Assembly: GCF_002002865.1 (NCBI RefSeq)
Contig: NZ_CP019508.1
Coordinates: forward strand, 3,204,501-3,268,500
Length of the DNA: 64,000 nt
From: Brevundimonas sp. LM2
GTDB lineage: Bacteria > Pseudomonadota > Alphaproteobacteria > Caulobacterales > Caulobacteraceae
Reading direction: 5' to 3'
Under the pieces are notes generated by a model. That model saw only the letters and a list, made by a program, of their open reading frames with translations, was not told where the DNA came from and did no database searches. Positions 17,599 to 26,882 of the stretch are shown piece after piece. The position numbers were made by a program, and so were the translations under genes. Every line of letters begins with the position of its first letter. Positions within the stretch are counted from its first letter, which is position 1.

Positions 17599-17694
17599 GG
17601 GTCGGTCCTTCGCGCTTCGACAGCCGAGCTTGTTAAGGACGTTTACCCCGGATCGCACGGCACGGCTACGCCCGAACCGGCCTCGGTGGCCCGC

Positions 17695-18426
17695 CTAGAC
17701 CTCGGTCACGGTCCCGGGACGGCGGGAGCGTGATTTCAGCCACATCACGCCCAGCAGGTCGGTGACCGAGGCGCGCAGCCGCCCCCAGTTGGTGTATTTC
17801 GACTGGCCCGTCTCGCGGTGGCGATGGCTGATCGGCAGGTAGCGGTTCTCGTACCCCTCGCGGATCATCAAGGCCGGCAGGTAGCGGTGGACGTGATCGA
17901 AATAGGGCAGCCGCAGGAAGGCCTCGCGGCGGAAGGCCTTGAGCCCGCAGCCGGTGTCGTCGGCGTCGTCGCCCAGCAGCCGTTTGCGGATGCGGTTGGC
18001 CCAGCGTGAGGCCCACAGCTTGGCCTCCGAGTCCTGCCGCTTCTGACGCACTCCGCCGACCAGGGCGACCAACGGCGGGGCGGCGATCAGGGCGTCGGCC
18101 AGGGCCGGGGCGTCGGCGGGCGGGTTCTGACCGTCGCCGTCGAGGGTGACGATGATCGCGCCCCGCGCGGCCAGCACCCCGGTGCGGACCGCCCGGCTCT
18201 GGCCCGCATTGCTCTGATGCGCCAGCACGCGAAGGGTCGGCAGTTCCGCGCCCAGGGCCTTCAGTTCGGCCAGGGTCGCGTCACGGCTGGCGTCGTCGAC
18301 GAAGATCATCTCGTACGACCGCCCGGCGAACGCGCGGGCGATCTCGCGCGCCAGGGGGCCGGCGGCCCCGGCCTCGTTGTGGACCGGGACGACGACGGAG
18401 ATTTCGGGGGTCGCGACGTTGCTCAT
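17695..18426 (-). CDS. GT2 glycosyltransferase, polyprenyl-phosphate sugar synthase type
   Basis: A 243-residue family-2 glycosyltransferase like DPM1/ArnC. N-terminal ISVVVPVHNEAGA, the nucleotide-sugar motif FVDDASRDAT and the metal-binding LDGDGQNPP are present. There are no C-terminal membrane helices, so it is of the short, soluble DPM1 type. It would load a sugar onto undecaprenyl phosphate. The divergent gene 118 bases away is a GT39/ArnT-like transferase that uses such lipid-linked sugars, which makes a donor-maker/user pair likely. Confidence 0.88.
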   Translation of the reverse strand: MSNVATPEISVVVPVHNEAGAAGPLAREIARAFAGRSYEMIFVDDASRDATLAELKALGAELPTLRVLAHQSNAGQSRAVRTGVLAARGAIIVTLDGDGQNPPADAPALADALIAAPPLVALVGGVRQKRQDSEAKLWASRWANRIRKRLLGDDADDTGCGLKAFRREAFLRLPYFDHVHRYLPALMIREGYENRYLPISHRHRETGQSKYTNWGRLRASVTDLLGVMWLKSRSRRPGTVTEV

Positions 18427-18544
18427 CGGTGCTGTCTAGCCGCAAATCGCCCGTTTGCACCATGTCCTGCCGTCGGGGGATCGCGAAGCGTCGTACGCCG
18501 CTTGCTCTATGACGCCCCGTCGATCTTCGTGTTAGCAAGTCCGG

Positions 18545-20233
18545 ATGACCCGACCCGACCTCGACCGTTACCTCGCCGGCTGGCGCGGCCCGCTGCTGGC
18601 GGCGCTGCTGGCGATGATCGCGGGGCTGCCGTCGCTGCTGCTGCTGCCCCCGCTGGACCGGGACGAGAGCCGCTATGCCCAGGCCACCTCGCAGATGCTG
18701 GAAAGCGGCGACTATGTCGACATCCGCTTCCAGGACGAGCCGCGCTGGAAGAAGCCGGTCGGCATCTACTGGATGCAGGCGGCGGCCGTCGCCCTGACCT
18801 CCTCGGTCGAGAGCCGGGACATCGCCCCGTACCGCCTGCCCTCGCTGCTGGGAGCCATGCTGGCGGCCTGGACCTGCGCCTGGATGGGGTCGGCGCTGTT
18901 CGGGGCGCGGGCGGGCTTCCTGGCCGGTGCCATCCTGGGGACCAGCTTCCTGCTGTCGTCCGAGGCGGGCATCGCCAAGACCGACGCCATGCTGTGCGGG
19001 TCGGTGACCCTGGCCATGGCGGGCCTGGCGCGGCTGTACATGGCGTCGAAGGTGGGGCCCCTGATCAAGGGCGATCCGACGCAGAGACCCTACAAGCTGA
19101 TGCTGTGGCTGGGGCTGGGGCTGTCGATCCTGATCAAGGGGCCGATCGGCCTGCTGGTCGTCGTGCCGGCGGTCATCGCCCTGTCGCTGTGGGACCGGCG
19201 CTGGGCCTGGCTGAAGCGGCTGGGCTGGGGCTGGGGCATTCCGCTGGTGGCGCTGATCGTCGGCCCCTGGGCCATCGCCGTGACCATCGCCACCGACGGC
19301 GGCTTCTGGCGCGAGGCCCTGGTCGGCGACATGGCGTCCAAGGTCGTCAGCGGCCAGGAGAGCCACGGGGCCTGGCCCGGCTACTATCTGCTGCTGTCGC
19401 CCCTGCTGCTGTTCCCGGCCACCCTGCTGCTGCCCGCCGCCCTGTCGACGGCCTGGAGTCGACGGAGCGAGCCGGCGATCCGGTTCCTGGTCTGCTGGCT
19501 GGTGCCGGCCTGGCTGATCTTCGAGGCCACCCCGACCAAGCTGTTCCACTATACGCTGCCGACGTTCGGGGCGATCGCCTTGCTGATGGCCGCCGCCCTG
19601 ACTCGGCCGATCGGCCTGGCCTCGCGCTGGTCCGGGGCCGCCCTGGCGGTGGTCGCGGCGGTGCTGGTCAGCGGCATCACCGTCTATGGCCTGACCGCTT
19701 TCGGCACGACCACGGCGCAGACCTGGGCCAATATCACCATCGTCTGCGCGGGGATGGCGGCCCTGATCGGCGGCTTCCTGCTGCTCAACCGCGCGGCGGT
19801 GACGGGGCTGGTGATCGCCATCGCCTTCGGCGTCCTAGCGCATGCTGGCCTGGCCGGCACGATCCGGCAGCTGCGTCCCCTGGCCATCGCGCCGCGGCTG
19901 GAGGCGGCGCTGCAGAAACACGGGCTGGAGCCGGCCCAGGGACTGGTGCCCGGGCCGGTCGCCATCACCACCTTCCACGAGCCGAGCTTCGTCTTCCTGG
20001 TCGGGCGCGACACCCAGTTGACCGACGCCACCGGGGCCGCGCGGGCCCTGGCCGAGGGCCGGCCCGCCATCGTCGAGGCCCGGGACGCCGACGCCTTTCG
20101 CGCCGCCACGGCGACGACCGGAGTGCCCGGCCGCGCGGTCGAGGTGGTGACGGGCCACAACTATTCGACCGGCGACGACGTCCGCCTGACCGTCTATGCC
20201 CCGCCGGGCACCGTCCCGGAGCCCCGGTCTTGA
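18545..20233 (+). CDS. GT39/ArnT-like membrane glycosyltransferase
   Basis: A 562-residue integral membrane protein with about 11-12 hydrophobic segments. The first periplasmic loop holds the acidic pair in PPLDRDESRYAQAT and DEPRWKKPVG, the family signature of ArnT/PMT-type enzymes that transfer a sugar from a polyprenyl phosphate. In E. coli ArnT moves 4-amino-arabinose to lipid A; here the sugar and acceptor are unknown. The C-terminal third is a soluble periplasmic domain. TGA overlaps the start of the HMG-CoA lyase gene (TTGA). Confidence 0.88.
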   Translation: MTRPDLDRYLAGWRGPLLAALLAMIAGLPSLLLLPPLDRDESRYAQATSQMLESGDYVDIRFQDEPRWKKPVGIYWMQAAAVALTSSVESRDIAPYRLPSLLGAMLAAWTCAWMGSALFGARAGFLAGAILGTSFLLSSEAGIAKTDAMLCGSVTLAMAGLARLYMASKVGPLIKGDPTQRPYKLMLWLGLGLSILIKGPIGLLVVVPAVIALSLWDRRWAWLKRLGWGWGIPLVALIVGPWAIAVTIATDGGFWREALVGDMASKVVSGQESHGAWPGYYLLLSPLLLFPATLLLPAALSTAWSRRSEPAIRFLVCWLVPAWLIFEATPTKLFHYTLPTFGAIALLMAAALTRPIGLASRWSGAALAVVAAVLVSGITVYGLTAFGTTTAQTWANITIVCAGMAALIGGFLLLNRAAVTGLVIAIAFGVLAHAGLAGTIRQLRPLAIAPRLEAALQKHGLEPAQGLVPGPVAITTFHEPSFVFLVGRDTQLTDATGAARALAEGRPAIVEARDADAFRAATATTGVPGRAVEVVTGHNYSTGDDVRLTVYAPPGTVPEPRS

Positions 20234-21147
20234 GCCCGCGTCCGATCCAGATCGTCGAGGTCGGCCCCCGCGACGGATTGCAGAACGAGGCGGCGATCCT
20301 GGACCCCGCCGTCCGGGCCGACCTGGTCCTGAGGCTGGAGGCGGCCGGGGCGCGGCGGATCGAGGCGGTCAGCTTCGTCCATCCCGGCCGGGTGCCGCAG
20401 ATGGCCGGGGCGGAGGCGGTGATGGCGGCCCTGCCACCGTCGCCAGACCATCGCCGCATCGGCCTGGTGCTGAACGCCAAGGGCTATGACCGGGCCCTGG
20501 GCACCGGGGTCGACGAGGTCAACGTCTCCCTGTCGGTGACCGAGGGGTTCGGGCTGAAGAACCAGGGGCTGGGCGTGCGCGACCAGGTCGCCATGCTGGC
20601 CGACATCCTGGCCCGGCGGCACAATTCGGACGGGGCCGACACCCCCGTCCCGGCCCTGTCGGCGACCCTGTCCTGTGTGTGGGGCTGTCCGTTCGACGGC
20701 GAGGTCTCGGTGAGCCAGGTGGCGGACCGGGTCGGCGAACTCGCCGCCCTGGGGGTCGCCGAGATCGGCCTCGCCGACACCATTGGCGTCGGCGACCCGT
20801 GGAGCGTGAGCCGCAAGATCGAGGCGGCACGGGCCACGGCCCCGGACGCGACCCTGCGCCTGCATTTCCACGACACGCGCAACACCGGCCTGGCCAATGC
20901 CCATGCCGCGATCGAGGCCGGGATCGATGTGCTGGACGCCTCGGTCGGCGGCATCGGCGGCTGTCCCTTCGCCCCCGGGGCCACGGGAAATGTGGCGACC
21001 GAGGACCTGGTCTATATGCTGGAGCGGGCCGGCTATGCGACCGGTTACGACCTGGACGCCCTGATCCGGACCGCGCGATGGATCGGCGAGACGATCGGTC
21101 GCCCGGTGCCGAGCGCGCTCAGCCGGGCGGGGGGCTGGGCGGGCTGA
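20230..21147 (+). CDS. Hydroxymethylglutaryl-CoA lyase
   Basis: A 305-residue TIM-barrel enzyme that splits HMG-CoA to acetoacetate and acetyl-CoA, the last step of leucine degradation. Motifs: GPRDGLQNE at the N-terminus (substrate/metal), HFHDTRNTGLANA (metal-binding HxH-type segment), and the signature cysteine loop GGIGGCPFAPGATGN. The only sensible start is TTG 20230, which overlaps the stop of the preceding GT39 gene, so translation is probably coupled although the two functions are unrelated. No other leucine-degradation gene lies nearby. Confidence 0.93.
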   Translation: MSPRPIQIVEVGPRDGLQNEAAILDPAVRADLVLRLEAAGARRIEAVSFVHPGRVPQMAGAEAVMAALPPSPDHRRIGLVLNAKGYDRALGTGVDEVNVSLSVTEGFGLKNQGLGVRDQVAMLADILARRHNSDGADTPVPALSATLSCVWGCPFDGEVSVSQVADRVGELAALGVAEIGLADTIGVGDPWSVSRKIEAARATAPDATLRLHFHDTRNTGLANAHAAIEAGIDVLDASVGGIGGCPFAPGATGNVATEDLVYMLERAGYATGYDLDALIRTARWIGETIGRPVPSALSRAGGWAG

Positions 21148-21242
21148 TCCGCCCCAGACCTCCGCAGCGTTGAAGCCGTCGAGCGAGCGAGGCGAGGTGG
21201 TGGCCTCCCGGCTCCCGGGGGATCGCACGTTCCCTGCAGCGC

Positions 21243-24200
21243 CTAGATCAAAAGCCAATCATTGACCGTCGCGAGGTGAGCGCCGGCGATGGATAGGGTT
21301 CCGTCGGCCCAGCCGTCGCCGTTGTCATCCAGGCTGACGATCGTATTGCCCATGGTATCGAGGCTGACGACAATCTCGCCCGCGTTCCGCGTGAACGCAT
21401 CGACCAAGGAAAAGGTCTGAACGCCCGCCACGGTGCGGTTGGCGTCGATGGCAGACAGGTCGACCTGGTCCCCGGCTTCAAGGTCCATGATCCAGTCGCC
21501 GTCCCCCTTGGCCGTTTCCCACACGGTACGGAACACGAAGGTGTCCGCGCCGGTGCCGCCGACCAGCACATCCGCCCCGTTGCCCCCTTCGAGACGGTCG
21601 GCGCCGTCGCCTCCCTCCAGGGTGTCACGCCCCCCGCGGCCGAACAGGCGGTTCGCGCCGGTGTTGCCGACAAGGCTGTTGTCGAGCGCATTCCCGAAGC
21701 CGGAGGAGTCGCCGGCCCACAGGAGGACGAGGTTCTCCAGGTCATCCCCGAGCGCATAGGTCTGATAGCTCTGGACGGTGTCGATGCCTTCGCCGGCCCC
21801 TTCGACGATTTGATCCTGAGGCATGTCGATCACATAGGTATCGTCGCCCGTGCCGCCCTCCAGCCGGTCCACTCCCGCGCCGCCGTTGAGGACGTCGTTT
21901 CCGCCGCCGCCCATCAGGGTATTGGCAGCGGCGTTGCCGCGTAGCATGTCGGCGTAGTCCGACCCCGTGACACCCTCGATCGCGCGCAGTGTGTCGAACC
22001 CGCCGCCGCCGGTGTCCTGGCGCTGATCCAGCCACAGATCGACCGTAACGCCCGAGCTCGCCCCGGCGTAGCTGGCGGTATCGATCCCGCTGCCGCCTAG
22101 CAGGACGTCATCCCCCGGGCCGCCGTTCAAGGTGTCGTCGCCGCCCCCGCCGTTGATCGTGTCGTTCCCGGCTCCGCCCTCGAGGAGGTCCCTGCCGTTG
22201 TAGCCGAACAGACTGTTGGCTCCGGTGTTGCCGCGGATCCTGTTGTCCAGCGCATTGCCGTAGCCGAAGGAGTCGCCGCCCCACAGGAGGGTCAGGTTTT
22301 CAAGGTTCTCGCCCAGCGTATAGGTCTGATAGCTTTCAACCGTATCGATGCCCTCACCGGCCCCTTCAACAATCTGGTCCTGGGGCGTGTCGATCACATA
22401 GGTGTCGTCACCGGTGCCGCCCTCTAGCCGATCCACCCCCGCGCCGCCGTCCAGCACGTCGTTTCCGCCCCCGCCGATCAGGGTATTGGTGCCGGCATTG
22501 CCGCGCAGGGTGTCGGCGTGGTCGGACCCGATGACGCCCTCGATGGCACGCAGGGTGTCGAACCCGCCGCCGCCGGTATCCTGGCGCTGATCCAGCCACA
22601 GATCGACCGTGACGCCCGCAGTCGCCCCGGCATAGCTGGCGGCGTCGAAGCCGGTACCACCCGACAGGATGTCGTCCCCTGGGCCGCCGTTCAGGGTGTC
22701 GTCGCCGGCGTCGCCGTCGAGGGTGTCATCGCCGGCGGTGCCGTTCAGAATGTCGTCCCCGGTGGTGCCGCCCCCTGGTGCCGTCACAGCGATCGACGCC
22801 GTGGCCTGGGCCAGAACCTGGCCGTCGAACACGCTGTAGATGAAGGTATCGGTTCCGACGAAGCCGGCGTTCGGAGTGTAGGTGAAGCTGCCCGAGTCGT
22901 TCAGGACGAGGGTGCCGGAGGCCGGGCCGGTGACCAGCGTGACGTTCAGCGGATCGCCGTCCGGATCGGAGTCGTTGGCCCGCACGTCACCGGATACGGC
23001 CTCGCCGGGCAGGGTCACGAAGGCGTCGTTGACCGCGATCGGCGCGGTGTTGTCGTCATTGAGGACTACCGTCTGGGCGAAGGGCGAGGCGACCATCACG
23101 TCGGTCGGCGCGACGATCGTCAGCCGGATGGCTTCGTCGTCCTCGACCGTCAGATCGCCGGCGAGGTTCAGCGTCAGGGTCCTGGACGTCTCACCGTCGG
23201 CGAAGATGATCGCGCCGCTGAGGGCGGTCGAGTCCTGGAAGTCCGCCGCGTCGATGCCCGTCCCCGCGAAGGCGTAGGTGACCGTCGTCTCTCCCGCCGT
23301 GTCGCCCAGTCGATAGACGGTAAAGTTTAGGCCCTGGGTGCCCGAGCCGCCCTCGGTGACCTGCGCCACGCCCGCCGTTACCCCAATGATCTCACCTAGC
23401 GTCGGCGCGTTCTCCGTGACGAGGGTTACCTGCGGTACGGCGACCACGGCACCGGCGCCGGCGGCGAACTGGTCGTCGCCGGTCAGGGCGAAGTCGAGAA
23501 TGGCCGCCTCGCGCAGCAGGGGGTCGGTGATACCGGCCGCGTCGGCCGCCGCCTCGCCCGCCGCCCGGAGGTCCGCCGGAAGGTCCGCCAGCGTCAGCTG
23601 GACGCCAGGGAAGCTGGTATCGGTGAAGTCCTCGGTGTTCTGGCCGGCCGCATAATCGAACTGCGAGGCGTTGTCCTGGCCGGAATCAGAGCGGGTCACC
23701 CGCCAGCTATCGGCAAAAGCGCCGTACAGGGTGTCGAAATCAAGCGGTTGGGCCAAAAGCGTGCCGTCGCGCAGCGCGAAGTCGTCGCTGCGGGTGCCGT
23801 CCCCGTCGCCGTCGCCCAGAAGACCCCGGACCTGTCCGAGATGGGCGGTGGTCAGGAAGACACCGGTGTTCACGAAGCCGTCGAAGACCGCCACGTGGAG
23901 CTGGTCGCCACCCGGGAAAACCACGACGATTTGGCTGCCGTCGAAGAACAGGTCGTCCTGGCCGTCGCCGCTCAGGTCCAGCGGCGCGCCGAGCAACGAC
24001 ACCGCCACGCCGTCGATTCTGACGAGGTCCGAGCCGTTGACGTCGATCACGATCCGCTGTCCGTAGATCTCGGTCGCCACGCCGGTCGTGACGCTGACGA
24101 GGTCGGAGCCCTCCGCAGGTTCGAAACGGACCTGCACCTGGAACGGATCGGTCGCGCCCGGCACGGTCTCGATCAGAATGAACTCGCCGTGCGCCTGAAA

Positions 24201-25592
24201 ATCGTATCCGAGGCCGTCGAGCGTGATGAGGTGGGGGTCGCCGAACGCGCCTGCCGACAGTCCGGGCGGGATCACCGGCGGGAAGCCGTCGTCGTTGAAG
24301 ATGCGGCCGGTGGCGTCGGGGGTGGAGATGATCGTGGTCGGGTCGCCGCCCGTGAAGCCGGTGATCTGGACAGTGAACGTCTCGTGCGGTTCGACGATCC
24401 GGTCTGCCGTCGTCTGCACCACGATTGCGACCGACGACGCTCCGGCCGGGATCACGGCCGTGCGGATCTGGAACGCGCCACCCACGATGTCAGCGGCGTC
24501 GGCCAGCACGTCGCCATTGCCCGCGCCCGGGGCCCGGACGACATAGGTCACCGTCATGGCCTGAGACAGATCGCCCGTGCGGCTCAGGGTGAAGGCGAAA
24601 TTGCTGAGACCGACGTGGCCCTCCACCATGGTCTGGTAGGTGGGGGATATCCGTAGATAGCCCTGAACATCGTCGTTGTAGATTCGTCCGTTCGCCGTGC
24701 CCTGGCCGAGGCTCACGCCCGCGGTTCCGGTCGTCCGGGCATCCGACAGACGCAGGACGAAGTTTTCGTCCCGTTCGACGGCGCGATCCCCCGCCACCCG
24801 AACCGTGATGGTCTCGGTCGTTTCGCCCGGACTGAAGGTCACCGTGCCACCGGGCAGCACGCCGCCGATGAAGTCCGCGCCATCGGCGGGATTGACCAGA
24901 CCCAGTCCGTCCACGTCCCAGTCCACCGTCAGCGTCGCGGTCATGTCGCCGGACCGACTGATCGTGAAGGTGAAGTCGGTGGTCCCCAGATTGCCCTCGG
25001 CGAGCGAGATCGGGACAGTCACGCCGCTGGTTAGAGAAACAAAGTTGGGCGTCGGCGTTGGTGTCGGAGGTGTCCCGGTCGTGTCCAGCATAAGGCGTGC
25101 GAACTGCGTGCCGGAAAAGCCGCCGAAATACTCTTCAGTCCCGCCCAAACCGATGTCGCGCAGGGAACCACCAAGCGAAAAGACGCCGCCCAGGTTCGCG
25201 TTTATCTGGGCCAATGCGGCAGCATTCAGCTCGATTTCGACTAAGCGTCCGCCATCGGTTCTCCTGACAATGAGGCTGCCAAACAGGGTGCCATCGGCCA
25301 AATCCGCGAAACCATCGAGGCCGGCGGTCCCAGCGATCAGGCTCGCGGCGCCTGTTCGGTCCACGGAGAACAGTCGGAGAACTTCAAAATCATCAAAGGT
25401 GGCGATCGTTTCGGCATTGACCACGAACCGTGCCGACCGAACTGTTTCGGCAAGGCCGGTCAAATCAAAAACGAAGAAGCTTCGGTATTCGCCAGCCCCG
25501 AACTCTCCGGTCACGTAGTTTGTGTTACCAGAGCCGTGGATGGACCCGGCGTACCAACCTTGATCTTGGGCCGTGACATTGACGGTCGGCAT
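21243..25592 (-). CDS. Large secreted RTX protein with Calx-beta, VWD and Ig/cadherin-like domains
   Basis: A 1449-residue acidic protein without a signal peptide, of the type I-secreted calcium-binding kind. Domains in order: beta-rich N-terminal domain (1-175), a TPTPTP linker, Calx-beta (about 183-308), Calx-beta (310-436), von Willebrand type D domain (about 446-615) opening with GDPH at 451-454, linker rich in Ala, Calx-beta (723-847), Ig/cadherin-like domain (850-938), then RTX nonapeptides (944-1350; units such as GGTGDDTY and GGGGNDVLDGG), and a C-terminal ~95-residue domain with hydrophobic end, the likely secretion signal. Residues ~970-1157 and ~1158-1345 are a tandem duplication. 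ATG 25592 has AAGGAAG 7 bases upstream. No TolC/ABC/MFP genes are nearby. A surface adhesin or S-layer-associated role is possible; no catalytic domain is seen. Confidence 0.88.
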   Translation of the reverse strand: MPTVNVTAQDQGWYAGSIHGSGNTNYVTGEFGAGEYRSFFVFDLTGLAETVRSARFVVNAETIATFDDFEVLRLFSVDRTGAASLIAGTAGLDGFADLADGTLFGSLIVRRTDGGRLVEIELNAAALAQINANLGGVFSLGGSLRDIGLGGTEEYFGGFSGTQFARLMLDTTGTPPTPTPTPNFVSLTSGVTVPISLAEGNLGTTDFTFTISRSGDMTATLTVDWDVDGLGLVNPADGADFIGGVLPGGTVTFSPGETTETITVRVAGDRAVERDENFVLRLSDARTTGTAGVSLGQGTANGRIYNDDVQGYLRISPTYQTMVEGHVGLSNFAFTLSRTGDLSQAMTVTYVVRAPGAGNGDVLADAADIVGGAFQIRTAVIPAGASSVAIVVQTTADRIVEPHETFTVQITGFTGGDPTTIISTPDATGRIFNDDGFPPVIPPGLSAGAFGDPHLITLDGLGYDFQAHGEFILIETVPGATDPFQVQVRFEPAEGSDLVSVTTGVATEIYGQRIVIDVNGSDLVRIDGVAVSLLGAPLDLSGDGQDDLFFDGSQIVVVFPGGDQLHVAVFDGFVNTGVFLTTAHLGQVRGLLGDGDGDGTRSDDFALRDGTLLAQPLDFDTLYGAFADSWRVTRSDSGQDNASQFDYAAGQNTEDFTDTSFPGVQLTLADLPADLRAAGEAAADAAGITDPLLREAAILDFALTGDDQFAAGAGAVVAVPQVTLVTENAPTLGEIIGVTAGVAQVTEGGSGTQGLNFTVYRLGDTAGETTVTYAFAGTGIDAADFQDSTALSGAIIFADGETSRTLTLNLAGDLTVEDDEAIRLTIVAPTDVMVASPFAQTVVLNDDNTAPIAVNDAFVTLPGEAVSGDVRANDSDPDGDPLNVTLVTGPASGTLVLNDSGSFTYTPNAGFVGTDTFIYSVFDGQVLAQATASIAVTAPGGGTTGDDILNGTAGDDTLDGDAGDDTLNGGPGDDILSGGTGFDAASYAGATAGVTVDLWLDQRQDTGGGGFDTLRAIEGVIGSDHADTLRGNAGTNTLIGGGGNDVLDGGAGVDRLEGGTGDDTYVIDTPQDQIVEGAGEGIDTVESYQTYTLGENLENLTLLWGGDSFGYGNALDNRIRGNTGANSLFGYNGRDLLEGGAGNDTINGGGGDDTLNGGPGDDVLLGGSGIDTASYAGASSGVTVDLWLDQRQDTGGGGFDTLRAIEGVTGSDYADMLRGNAAANTLMGGGGNDVLNGGAGVDRLEGGTGDDTYVIDMPQDQIVEGAGEGIDTVQSYQTYALGDDLENLVLLWAGDSSGFGNALDNSLVGNTGANRLFGRGGRDTLEGGDGADRLEGGNGADVLVGGTGADTFVFRTVWETAKGDGDWIMDLEAGDQVDLSAIDANRTVAGVQTFSLVDAFTRNAGEIVVSLDTMGNTIVSLDDNGDGWADGTLSIAGAHLATVNDWLLI
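21557..22685 (-). repeat. 564-bp tandem duplication inside the RTX gene
   Basis: Two in-frame copies of a 188-codon unit, with exact 564-base offset: for example the block starting GAACCCGCCGCCGCCGG occurs at 21997 and 22561 with one or two differences over about 60 bases. The protein copies share most residues (both contain VTVDLWLDQRQDTGGGGFD and GAGVDRLEGGTGDDTYVID). The similarity at third positions points to a fairly recent duplication or ongoing gene conversion. Confidence 0.85.
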
Positions 25593-25698
25593 GATCGGTC
25601 TTCCTTATACGGGCCAGCCGGCGGGGCAGGCTATGTGGGGAGGTTGGCGGCGTTAACCACCGCGCCCGCACGGATGCCATCGCCGCTTCCGACGCACA

Positions 25699-25714
25699 TC
25701 GTTCATTTGAACGA
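25699..25714. promoter_or_regulatory. 16-bp palindrome between RTX gene and LuxR-type regulator
   Basis: TCGTTCA-TT-TGAACGA is a perfect inverted repeat (7-bp arms, 2-base centre) in the 162-base divergent gap, 41 bases before the regulator ATG and about 107 bases before the RTX gene ATG. A dimeric HTH regulator could bind here; the adjacent LuxR-type protein is the obvious candidate. Confidence 0.45.
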
Positions 25715-25754
25715 GGCGGAAAAACAATGTTATTTCCACCCTCGTGGGGACGCG

Positions 25755-26837
25755 ATGGACCGTTTGAAAGCGATGACGGAGGCCGCGCTGGAGGCGACGG
25801 TCGATGACGAGGCGCACCGCCTGTTAGCAGGGCGGCTCAGCCTCTGTTTCGATGCCGTGACGAGCTGGACCCTAAATCACGCCGCCGACGGGACCGTGAC
25901 CATCGGGTCGGCCTTCCAGATGGCCGAGCATATCGCTCCGTATGAGGAATATTACCACAAACACGACCTGTGGCGTCAACGCAGCGTCCTGGCCCCGCTG
26001 GATGTGGCGATCAACTGCGAACGCCTGGTCAGCCAGGCCGAGATGGCGGACAGCGAGCTGTACAACGACTTCATCAGGCCCAGCGGAAAGAACGTCTTTC
26101 ATTGCCTGGGCGTGATGCTGACCACGCCGCACGGCCGCGAACTGACCGGGATCGGCATCCAGCGGGTGCGGTCCCAACCGGCGTTCGAAGAGGCGGACGA
26201 GCGCCTGTTGCAGGCCGCCCAGCCTTATCTGTCGCGCATGGTCAGGGCGCGCTGGCGGATGACGCTGCTGGGCGAAAAGCTGGCCGTGGCCGAAAGCGTG
26301 AGCGCGAGTTCGCCGGATGCGGTGCTGATCGTGGACAGGCTGGCGACCGTCGTCTGGCGCAATCCTGCGGCGCAGACCGAGGCGGGCATGCCCTTCAGCC
26401 GCGAGGCGACCGGTCGCCTCAGGCTGAAGGGTGCCGAAGACGATCGGGCGCTGCGTGAGGCCGTGGCGGCCGCGACGTCACGGTTCCCGGTCGGAACATC
26501 CCGGGCGATCCTGGGTCCGGACGGCACGGTCGGTTGGCGCATCGCGATCGATCCCTTCCGTGGGGGCGGTGGGCGACCATTGGCAATCCTACGCATTCGC
26601 GACGTTCAAGGCCACGCGGCGCGCCAGGCCGGCGCGGCCGCGACCGCGTTCGGGCTGACGTCGGCGGAGCGGGCCCTCGCCCTGGCGCTGTTGCGCGGCA
26701 TGACCCTGGAGGCGCATGCCCACGCCCGGGGAGTCAGGATGACAACGGCCCGGGCGCATCTGCGCGCGCTGCTGGCCAAGTCGGCGACCGGCCGCCAGGC
26801 CGAGTTCGTCGCGGTGGCGGCCACGCTCCCGAGCTGA
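25755..26837 (+). CDS. LuxR-type helix-turn-helix transcriptional regulator
   Basis: A 360-residue protein. The C-terminal ~60 residues form a LuxR-like HTH (FGLTSAERALALALLRGMT, then RGVRMTTARAHLRALLAKS). The N-terminal ~290 residues look like a sensory region with a GAF/PAS-like middle (DAVLIVDRLATVVWRNPAA, about 190-215); no autoinducer-binding signature is seen. I start at ATG 25755 (GGGGA nearby) because the upstream open frame crosses the divergent promoter area; ATG 25675 is an alternative. It is divergent from the RTX gene and may control it. A terminator follows directly. Confidence 0.82.
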   Translation: MDRLKAMTEAALEATVDDEAHRLLAGRLSLCFDAVTSWTLNHAADGTVTIGSAFQMAEHIAPYEEYYHKHDLWRQRSVLAPLDVAINCERLVSQAEMADSELYNDFIRPSGKNVFHCLGVMLTTPHGRELTGIGIQRVRSQPAFEEADERLLQAAQPYLSRMVRARWRMTLLGEKLAVAESVSASSPDAVLIVDRLATVVWRNPAAQTEAGMPFSREATGRLRLKGAEDDRALREAVAAATSRFPVGTSRAILGPDGTVGWRIAIDPFRGGGGRPLAILRIRDVQGHAARQAGAAATAFGLTSAERALALALLRGMTLEAHAHARGVRMTTARAHLRALLAKSATGRQAEFVAVAATLPS

Positions 26838-26848
26838 TCGGCACGCGC

Positions 26849-26880
26849 GGAAGGCGCGCCGACCCTCAGGTCGGCGCCTT
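26849..26880. terminator. Terminator between convergent regulator and putA
   Basis: An AAGGCGCGCCGACC / GGTCGGCGCCTT hairpin with a CTCA loop and a 2-base bulge fills the 45-base gap between the two convergent genes. No clear T-run follows on either strand, so efficiency is uncertain. Confidence 0.55.
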
Positions 26881-26882
26881 GG

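Noticed and set aside
21557..22745. Short regular repeats that at first look like a CRISPR array
   Set aside because: They are in-frame RTX calcium-binding nonapeptide codons and a 564-bp duplication inside a coding gene; there are no unique spacers and no cas genes.
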